Shown here piece after piece: positions 56,922 through 64,000 of a stretch of 64,000 nt of DNA. Source of the stretch: Pisolithus tinctorius. Lineage: Eukaryota; Basidiomycota; Agaricomycetes; Boletales; Pisolithaceae. The notes under the pieces were generated by a model. The model was not told the origin of the DNA. It did no database searches and saw nothing but the letters and a program-made list of their open reading frames with translations. The stretch covers positions 62,001 to 126,000 of the forward strand of contig JANFAH010000058.1 in NCBI GenBank assembly GCA_024663395.1, given 5' to 3'. Positions within the stretch are counted from its first letter, which is position 1. Each line of letters opens with the position of its first letter. The position numbers and the translations under genes were made by a program.

Positions 56922-58869
56922 ATGCCTCTCTCTCGTCTTCCAGCGCGGTCTTTCAGTGGGACTAGCCAGGGCTCCTCCAGACCAGGCACTCCGCGAGCCC
57001 ACGACCTTGTTCAGAAGGAACAATGGCTGCAAGCTGCTCGCGAAAGTACTGAGAATTTCAAGCTACACGGTTCACCAGTTCCACTTGTTTGGGTGGGTCG
57101 ACGATCTTGGGTTGGATGTTTTATGACTAACTTCTTGCGCCAGTTCTACACGGAAGAAAATCGCATCCCTCCTAATGCTGTTCCTTTTAGCGAGGACGTC
57201 AACGGCTGTCCTCTCTTTATTGCTCGTGTCCTTCTAGAAGTAAACTGTTCATTAAACTCATTCCCATTGATCGCTTATTCTGTTTTGCCGTAGGGACGGC
57301 TCTGTGAGCTTTGCATCTAACGGTGCATGCCCCCGCGCCACGTCTCACAGTTTGACTCGCAGATCTCGGTAAAGCTGCCCACCACCTTAATGGCGCTGTG
57401 GTCTCCTATGCTGGCAGAGACCGCATCGTAAGATCTGATCCTCTCTGATAAGTAAGGCTGGGGTTTCTGAAGCGTTTGTCCTGTTGGCAGGTGTCGAAGT
57501 ACGAGGTTCTTACATGTGCCTCTATGATTCATTGGGCATTCCCGAATATCGAACCCAATGGCGTTCTTCCTCGGGGCACTGTGGTGCTTGCTCATCAATC
57601 CAAACAAGAAAAACCATTTGGACATGTGCCGGACCCCCACAACCATGGGGGGCTCTTCAATACTAGCCTTCGTCCTTGTGACATCCCACGCTACATCCCT
57701 GATGATCATGACAGAGAGCTTGCCCTGAAACAACTGGCGTAGGTGTCAAGTCAGTGATATGCGTGCATAGCCTAATTGTCGCCCAGAGAAATCAAGACTG
57801 TTATTTTGGTCGATGATTCTTTGTCGGTATGTTGATCGCACTCTTTTTTTGTCACCGAAATTGACAAGATCGGACCACTAGATGACGGAAGGGAATCTCT
57901 GGGTCCAAGCTAGAGAGGCTCTCGCTGGCATAATTGATATTGCTAACCGGTATGGATCCAAAGGGGTCGATTTGCATTTCTTGCATGGAGATGCATACGG
58001 TGAAAATATATTGGTGAGCTTCGGTTCCGTATTCGAATCGGTGTGTTCGTCCTTACCTGACGAATATCTCGGGTTAGTCTAAACTCGAGGTCGCTAAATT
58101 GTTTGATGAGGCCCTTCCGGACGGTATGTAAACATGCACTTCTCAGACAGGCACCCGATTTGATGTGCATTGCAGGCGAAGATACTCCGACTGGCGCGAA
58201 ACTGGCGCAACTCATCGACTTTTATTTACCACGTGTCGAGATGAGGGAAACTCTGCATCCCCCGATAACCGTCATCGTGATCACGGATGGCGCGGCGAGT
58301 ACGTGCGTTTACCTAGCTTAGTAGCTACATACCCACTTTTCACCCATTATCAAGCCGATCCTGAGGAGCTTGAACACTGCATCGTCACTGCTGCTCACCG
58401 TCTGGACAGCAACGACGTGAAGCCAAATATGTTTGGTATTGCATTCGTGCAGATCGGCACAGACCCAGCTGCAGCGGACGCACTCCGTGTTCTGGATGAC
58501 AATCTTGCGGACACGTACAAAATTAGGGTATGACATCAATGACCTTAGTTCTGTGGCTGAACAATTTACCGTCTCCACCAGGACATGGTGGATACCATGC
58601 CGTTCAATGCTGCTTATGGCACCTTCGACACAGAGTACATGCTCAAGATTCTCCTTGGCGTCCTGCGGAAGACTGTTGACCACCACGAACACCCGGTTGC
58701 GTCGGTTGCCCCGCCTTCGTTGCTATCACCTCTGGCAACAGGAACTGTGCATAACTCTCCGCGTAGCCTACCATCGACCCTGGTTTCTGGGGGGTTAGCG
58801 GGGGGAAGGTCAGGCAGTCCAGGCACTCCAAGCCGCATGTCCTCCCTTAGATCCCTCCCAAGAGAGTGA
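56922..58869 (+). CDS. DM9/DUF3421 and von Willebrand A domain fusion protein
   Basis: Start at 56922 (MPLSRLPARSFSGTSQGSS). The first module is DM9-like: IPPNAVPFSEDVNGCPLFIA, YLGKAAHHLNGAVVSYAGRD, VSKYEVLTCASMIHWAFPNI, PNGVLPRGTVVLAHQSKQ. After a linker comes a vWA domain with a complete metal-binding MIDAS: KTVILVDDSLSM (DxSxS), EDTPTGAKLAQL (Thr) and VIVITDGAAS (Asp). PNMFGIAFVQIGTDPAAADA and KIRDMVDTMPFNAAYG follow, and a Ser/Gly-rich tail ends SLRSLPRE (stop 58867-58869). About nine GT-AG introns, frames intact. vWA proteins with RDMVDT endings are common in basidiomycetes; the DM9 fusion is unusual to me. No signal peptide seen. Confidence 0.8.
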
Positions 58870-59418
58870 TACAATTCCAATCCTTGTCGGCATGTTTCTC
58901 GCCTCAAAGCTCAATTGTAAAGTAATACTCACACGCGTCTAAAAATGCGATCGTCTTGTACCGTAGTCTGAATGGTCTTGTACGATAGGTGGCAAAAACC
59001 AGGTTTACAAAGCCCGACTAGCTTTTTGTGTTTTTACGTACGTGAAAACGTGGCACTTACCAAACCATTTGATAAGAACGCAAATTTGTGAAGCTTCTAC
59101 GTCACTCGATGACTGAGGATCAGACCCTGAACGTTGACAACGCTGAACTTTGAAGCGTTTTCCGACACTCGGACTCACTCGGACTGCATCAACCATGTGT
59201 ACCGCATGTTGAAACATCCCTAACTTTAGTAAGGTAAGGAAATTTCTATTCAATTACAGTGTATTACAATTCATGCCCAGCATTGCAGGGGCGCGTGGGA
59301 CATTGGGGGCTGGACCCTAGCATCACGATGTAGTGCGATACAGCCCATCCTGCCGTGACAGAGTAAAATGCCCACATGCATGCTTCAGCGTTTCTGAGAC
59401 TGATTTCTCTCTGCCGCT
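58870..59418. other. Intergenic; no supported gene
   Basis: A minus-strand frame at 59005-59253 lacks motifs. The interval should hold the promoter of the DUF6533 gene. Confidence 0.4.
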
Positions 59419-60712
59419 ATGATGGGCACCCTCATTGGCTCTACTGCTGCGGCCCTTCGAAGTATCTATTACCACAGCGGTACGACCTCTTCCTCACTTC
59501 GATTGCAATCCTCTTGATGAGTTCATCATCAGCTGTAGCACTCGCGCTTTCATCGTGGGATTGTATAATGACGTTCGGGGATGAAGTCCGTTGTATTTGG
59601 CCGTCAGTCTTTGATACTCCCTGCATTCGCAGAACGCTCATTACCCAACCCTCACAGGATGAAAGGAAGTTACCCTTTCAAATGGTTGTATATATTCCAT
59701 CGCTATTTCCTATTGGCTATTCAGATGTACGTCTGGTGATTATGTATGACCTAGAGTGCTCTGCCGAATCACAATATCAACGGTGTAACAGAATGTGCCA
59801 GATCGCTCTCGCCTTTTTACCGGCCATGTCTTCGCCGACTTCTTCCATTTGGCTTGGTCTACTAGTGCTTATGACAGTTTTGGTAGAATGCACTAATTTC
59901 ACACTGGAATTTATACTGGCGTTCAGAGGTAGGTCTTAATTTTACGGTCCTGAAGTACTTTAACTCGTTTTTCGCCCAATAATCTAGTTTTTGTGCTGTT
60001 TGGTCGCCATCCATGGGTGTCGCGCCTCCTTGGAGGTCTTATCCTGGCCGAACTTGTCTGTTGCATGCCTACTGCATATTCAAGTTTCAAGAGTTACAGC
60101 TCTGGCATTCTGTTCGAGTTATCGCCCAATGCGAAGATACAGATGTGGGGTCATTGGTTTCGAACGCTCACAGCTGCTGACAAAGAAATATAGGTCAATT
60201 ACAATGGTCGTGCATAGCACTCTCATCTCCTTGACAGTGGCTAAGCATTTCTCTATCGTTGGAGCAAGTGGTGCTAGAAAGAACATCATATCACAGTTGA
60301 CGCTCGGTGGAACTGTCACCTATCTCATGATGGCAGGTAAGGATTGCCTTTAGCAACTCCGTGTGTGGGCAATCCATTTTGTTGTGATTAGGTCTACTTG
60401 GTCTTGGTTTCACTGTATCCAAGGTGCCGGATATGCAACCAATTATTCTGTTATTGTACGTGTCATATCTTATTCCAAAGCTTGATTCATAATGCTTCGC
60501 ATACAGCTGGGCTTTGACTGTACATTCGATCTGCGTAAGTTCCTTTTGCTATAAAATATTTGTGTAGATCGTGTTCACATATCGCGTAACAGGGAAGTCG
60601 ACTGATACTGAATATGGCGCGCATGCAGGACCATATGCAAGGTTTACGGGGGGTCGAGGACATTCTACTCACCACCCAGATTGATATTTCCCTTTCCGAG
60701 GACTTGGATTGA
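59419..60712 (+). CDS. DUF6533 domain seven-span-like membrane protein
   Basis: Basidiomycete-specific membrane family of unknown function. Start at 59419 (MMGTLIGSTAAALRSIYYHS); after a short intron the signature VALALSSWDCIMTFGDEVRC follows. Next exons: KGSYPFKWLYIFHRYFLLAI, CTNFTLEFILAFR plus VFVLFGRHPWVSRLLGGL, STLISLTVAKHFSI, and a last exon GSRLILNMARMQDHMQGL to DISLSEDLD (stop 60710-60712). Introns about 50-60 nt, GT-AG, frames intact. The TFGDEVR motif and the C-terminal SRLILNMR-like segment are diagnostic. Confidence 0.82.
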
Positions 60713-61339
60713 CATCGAGACACACAGATTGACTTTCGCTTAGAGCAAGCGACCCCAATCCACATCCTTTTTTCATGTCGTCCTATGTATGTATGTACTA
60801 ACTATAGTAGTTGGGTAGTGAAAGGTAGTCGATGTTTGCAGTATTGAGCCACCAAATGCCCTCAGGGTGCCCCTGGATGCTTAGTAAGTACCAACACCAG
60901 TAGAGATTAGACCTTACTCCCCTGGGGAAGGTGAGGATAATACAACTGACTGGCTTTGCCACAAGTGCCATGTGAGAATGGTGTTGTATGAGGAGGAAAA
61001 GCTCAGCTCAAGATGACTGGGTAGTGGCTTTCCCAACAGCTGGGGCAACCTTCAGTACATCAACAAATGCCTTTGTTCTGTACAGCTCTGTCCAGAGTGA
61101 TCTTGGCTGTGAGTTTCTGTCCAGCTTGCCACAGACTACAGTAATTGTAAGTACATGTCCAGAATACCAACTTCATGGCAAGCCCATGCACCTGGTTAGG
61201 CCATATGAAGCAGTCAGTGGAGGCTGACAATCAGCTGTCACTGACAGGCCAGTAGAGGTCAAGCCCATGTATGGCTTGTGCTCATGTGTTGGAGAACAAG
61301 AGTTTACAGCAGGTGCATTTTGATTATGTAATATACCTC

Positions 61340-61557
61340 TGTTAGGAAGAATAATTTTTCCTCTTTGCACCTCAGTCTTCAACCAACTCAAGACTGAGGT
61401 AAGGTCATTTGTTTACTATACCAAGGACTATAATACTAATGCTACTTAGTACATTCCTTTCTTCCTTAGGTTAGTTTAATTAAAGTCTTTGACCAACTTG
61501 AGACTGAGTACATTCCTTTCTTCCTTAGTGGGACACTCATTTGAACTTCATTTCCTC
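61340..61557 (+). repeat. Putative 5' LTR of the copia element
   Basis: Starts TGTTAGGAAG and ends near CCTCA, just before the primer site; the right end is approximate. Inside are a hairpin at 61369-61400 (ACCTCAGTCTT / AAGACTGAGGT arms) and a direct repeat of about 19 bp (acattcctttcttccttag) at about 61451 and 61510. No second LTR in the window to confirm it. Confidence 0.5.
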
Positions 61558-61562
61558 ATAAA

Positions 61563-61575
61563 AGGTTATGAGCCC
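61563..61575 (+). promoter_or_regulatory. Half-tRNA initiator-Met primer-binding site
   Basis: GGTTATGAGCCC is complementary to the anticodon stem-loop of initiator tRNA-Met (GGGCUCAUAACC), the primer type used by Drosophila copia and yeast Ty5 rather than the tRNA 3' end. It lies a few bases after the proposed LTR end and about 60 nt before the gag ATG. Confidence 0.7.
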
Positions 61576-61635
61576 TGTCTGAAAGCTTCTTCACAAACTG
61601 CTAGAGGAACTACAGACAGGAAAAAACCTTAGACC

Positions 61636-62433
61636 ATGTCAAACAACCCCCCTTCAATCTCTACTGCTGGGAAACTAGGAGCATCTTTGTCAATGGCAAC
61701 TTCAACTGTGAGAGTGACTCAAGGCTTGAGTCAACTCTATGATGTCAAGTCCCTTGACAATGAAGGATCAAATTTCCAGAACTGGAAGGGATGTGTCCAG
61801 ACCATGTTGGATCTCTGTGGACTTTGGCCAGTGGTTGACAGAAAAGAAAAGGCTCCTGATGCCACTGCAAACCCAGTGGAGCATGCTGAATGGGAGATGA
61901 GAAATAAGGAGGCATGCACACAGATTATCCTAACACTAAAGGATGAACCATTGAGTGGGGTATTATACATACCATCCACAGCAGAAATCTGGACCAAGCT
62001 CTGCAAGTGATATGAAGGAAAAGGAAAACAAACAATTGCCTACCTTATTGGTGAGTTGTTCTGTAGCACACTCACAGAGGAGTCCCCTATGGAAAGCCAA
62101 CTAAATGCAATGAAGTGAAAAAGCCAAATCCTAACTTCACTTGGCCAACCCCTAGATGACTCACTCATGGCCATTGCAATGGTCATCTCACTTCCCCAGT
62201 CCTATTCTACACTCTGCACCATCCTAATGTCCACTGAAAACAAGTTATCCACTGACTCCATAACTGCACAAGTCTTAATTGAGGAGCAATCACACAAGCT
62301 ATCTGAAGCACAGACTGCACTTGTAGCTAAAGCAACCCCTAAAGGAAAGGGAAGGGCATCAGACAACAAGGAAAAGAAGAAGAGGAAATGTCATTACTGC
62401 AAAATCCCTGGTCACCTCAAAAGGGACTGCTGA
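61636..62433 (+). pseudogene. Copia gag
   Basis: Starts MSNNPPSISTAGKLGASL. Contains NFQNWKGCVQTMLDLCGLW and WEMRNKEACTQIILTLKD (UBN2/DUF4219-type capsid), then a zinc knuckle CHYCKIPGHLKRDC. Three in-frame stops, all TGA, at 62008-62010, 62116-62118 and 62431-62433; the intervening sequence stays in one frame. The last falls right after the zinc knuckle, where related elements have a basic residue. Confidence 0.75.
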
Positions 62434-62843
62434 AAAAAGAAAGCTGATGAAAGTGCAAAGGCTGGGTTGTCAGGTGAAAAAGAAAAGGACAAAGGAAAGG
62501 AAGGACTGGAACTCACAGCCAAGGTCACACATATCCTAAGCTCTGAGGACCCCCTCCAATTGTTCATGGTGCAAACACAGCCACAAGCCAGCACACAGGA
62601 GTGGATTATAGATTCCAGTGCCCTGCAAATATGTCATGCCAGTGAAACTGGTTCACATCTTTTCATACAATAAACCCTCCACAGCTGGTCATCATTGGAG
62701 ATGGGAGCTCTATCCTAGCCTTGGGGAAGGGCTGCATAGAGGTGGAAATGCATCTCCCAAATGCACAAACAAAAAGAACCATCTTGTGGGGCATGTATTT
62801 TGTTCCAGAACTGGATACAAACTTAGTGTCAGTTCTGTACCTA
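62434..62843 (+). pseudogene. Copia protease region
   Basis: Continues gag in frame through KKKADESAKAGLSGEKEK to EWIIDSSALQ, the site where copia proteases have DSGAS (here Ser for Gly). A one-base shift near 62630 moves homology to NWFTSFHTINPPQLVIIGDG and ILWGMYFVPELDTNLVSVLY, the gag-pre-integrase lead-in. The MITE at 62844 interrupts it there. Confidence 0.65.
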
Positions 62844-63060
62844 CAGTGAGGGACAAAAGCATTGCAATGTTTGTGAGGTGTGACTTGCTGCCAATGTAGC
62901 TTGGGATATTCTGCACAGATAATCATGATACCTATACCATTAGAAAGGGGTGACTCTAGGCATTCCAGAGCACTAAGGTTCAGTCCAAACAAAGCAATAC
63001 ATGCTGAGATACACCCTATTCTTTCCAAAAAGTGCATTGCAATGCTTTTGTCCCTGACTG
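62844..63060. mobile_element. MITE with 26-bp terminal inverted repeats
   Basis: 217 bp. The left terminus 62844-62869 reads CAGTGAGGGACAAAAGCATT..., and the reverse complement of 63035-63060 reads the same except C for G at base 5: one mismatch in 26. No coding capacity. The TIR sequence has a Tc1/mariner look, and a TA dinucleotide precedes the left end; the right end is followed by GT rather than TA. Nested in the copia protease/pre-integrase region. Confidence 0.75.
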
Positions 63061-63258
63061 GTGAAATAGTGAAAAGTGACCGTCTGATGGGATTACTGGC
63101 ATGAAGGATGGGAAAATATGATGACATAATAGACCACATGATCTTCCAGATGATTTGTCAGTGTGTAAACAATGACAAACATTGAACTTGTACCATTAAC
63201 CCTCCCTCTTTTACCACAACTCATGAAACCACCTCTCTAGCTCACATGGTCATTTTCT

Positions 63259-63538
63259 CAAGGAATTCTTATCAAATACTGGTGGCCACCACAGTGCCAT
63301 CAGTATAACATGCTCTCAGAATCATCAGTGCCTTAAAAAACCTGCTGTCAGTCATTCCCTGGACTGTTTCCCCCCCATGCCTGATGTGTTCTGGGACTAA
63401 TCAGTACTTGGAAGGCTGAGAATGTTTTGGAGGTCAATCTGGTACTTCAGAACATGATGGACAAACTATCCCCCTATCAACCAATGCATTTCTGGCACAG
63501 GAACAGTGGTATGGAAGTTAGGGCAAGACAAAATCTTC
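63259..63538 (+). repeat. Inverted repeat, left arm (280 bp)
   Basis: Reverse complement of 64000-63721, nearly identical. Differences I can see include one base in the C run near 63377 and several substitutions near 63500-63535. It contains peptides such as EVNLVLQNMMDKLSPYQPMH that could be copia-derived. The arm may extend left of 63259 if the partner continues past the window. Confidence 0.85.
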
Positions 63539-63720
63539 TTTACCCCTGGGTGTCATCAGAAGGATATGCTACTGAACTGCCATGGAGCAGAATCCTGTGC
63601 TTCCATCTGGCCCTGAATATTGCCTTTGGTCACATATGACCAAATAATCCTTCCCCAGTCACCTACAGTTCAGATCAGAGCAAGATCTAGTGAACCCTCT
63701 TATGGTGCTCAGAGCACAAG

Positions 63721-64000
63721 GAGGTTTTGTCTCACCCCAACTTCCATACCACTGTTCTTGTGCCAGAAATGCATTGGTTGATAGGGGGATAGTTTGTCCA
63801 TCATGTTCTGAAGTACCAGATTGACCTCCAAAACATTCTCAGCCTTCCAAGTACTGATTAGTCCCAGAACACATCAGGCATGGAGGGGGAAACAGTCCAG
63901 GGAATGACTGACAGCAGGTTTTTTAAGGCACTGATGATTCTGAGAGCATGTTATACTGATGGCACTGTGGTGGCCACCAGTATTTGATAAGAATTCCTTG
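63721..64000 (-). repeat. Inverted repeat, right arm (280 bp, runs to window edge)
   Basis: Pairs with 63259-63538 across a 182-bp spacer. The spacer has a short palindrome, TTTGGTCA...TGACCAAA, near 63624-63643. The arm reaches the last base of the window, so its true length is unknown. Confidence 0.85.

Larger units (their letters stand above)
60831..64000. other. CpG-erased transposon block
   Basis: Reading every line from 60831 to 64000 I find one CG dinucleotide, at 63081-63082, in about 3,170 bp. The rest of the window has CG in nearly every line. TG and CA are correspondingly frequent. The block contains the copia element, a MITE and a 280-bp inverted repeat. 60841-61339, left of the LTR, is equally CpG-free but has no recognisable coding sequence, so it is probably another decayed repeat. 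Confidence 0.9.
61340..64000 (+). mobile_element. Ty1/copia-type LTR retrotransposon, decayed, right end not recognised in window
   Basis: Putative 5' LTR, half-tRNA primer site, gag with a CCHC knuckle, then a protease region. After the MITE at 62844 I find only weak pol-like peptides and no reverse transcriptase or integrase motif. Nonsense codons and frameshifts make it inactive. The 3' LTR is not seen before 64000; the element is either truncated or continues beyond the window. Confidence 0.75.

Noticed and set aside
1..64000. CRISPR arrays, rRNA or tRNA genes
   Set aside because: No regularly spaced repeats, no rRNA signature, and no convincing A-box/B-box pair seen on either strand by eye; a dedicated tRNA scan would be needed to be sure.

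Overview
The window is nuclear DNA of a filamentous basidiomycete, most likely an Agaricomycete. Genes are broken by many GT-AG introns of about 50-60 nt. Several families are typical of that group: a wax-synthase-domain MBOAT, DUF6533 membrane proteins, small secreted Cys-rich proteins and LaeA-like methyltransferases. All exon calls were made by eye from reading frame, splice signals and remembered family sequence, so boundaries can be off by a few codons.

Layout. 0-4 kb: wax-synthase-like gene (-, runs off the left edge), an Aim18/chalcone-isomerase-like gene with frameshifts (+), and a basidiomycete membrane protein (-). About 4.3-31.2 kb: an old tandem segmental duplication. Copy A (4.3-10.2 kb plus 19.6-19.9 kb) carries MsrA fragments, an MFS 5' fragment, a broken membrane-protein copy, an intact acireductone dioxygenase (ARD) gene and PIF1 3' fragments. 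Copy B (20.6-31.2 kb) carries a MsrA fragment, intact MsrA, QCR6, an intact allantoate-permease-type MFS gene, an intact membrane-protein gene, a broken ARD and an intact PIF1 helicase gene. The two copies have been sorted reciprocally: ARD survives only in A, while MFS, PIF1 and MsrA survive only in B. Copy A is interrupted by a 9,450-bp Ty3/gypsy chromovirus (10185-19634) with 289-bp LTRs differing at one base and a 5-bp target duplication CCTTG.

31.7-44.6 kb: a secreted glycoside-hydrolase-like gene, a small secreted protein gene, a family-X DNA polymerase with BRCT, a SAM methyltransferase and a small single-span membrane protein. 45-53.2 kb: an alpha-arrestin with a PPxY tail and a GH38 alpha-mannosidase. 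The arrestin and the first half of the mannosidase are full of single-base frameshifts; the second half of the mannosidase is clean. 53.2-56.9 kb: nothing I can name. 56.9-60.7 kb: a DM9(DUF3421)-vWA fusion gene and a DUF6533 membrane protein. 60.8-64 kb: a decayed Ty1/copia element (half-tRNA-Met-type primer site, gag zinc knuckle, protease), invaded by a MITE and ending in a 280-bp inverted repeat.

The strongest signals concern transposon mutation. The young gypsy polyprotein frame has six solid internal stops (eight if its 3' extension is included), all TGA, with no TAA, TAG or frameshift. The single LTR difference is a CpG-to-CpA change. The copia gag has three internal stops, again all TGA, and the last 3.17 kb of the window contains one CpG dinucleotide. 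Together this points to CpG-directed C-to-T mutation acting on transposons, seen at an early stage (gypsy) and an end stage (copia).
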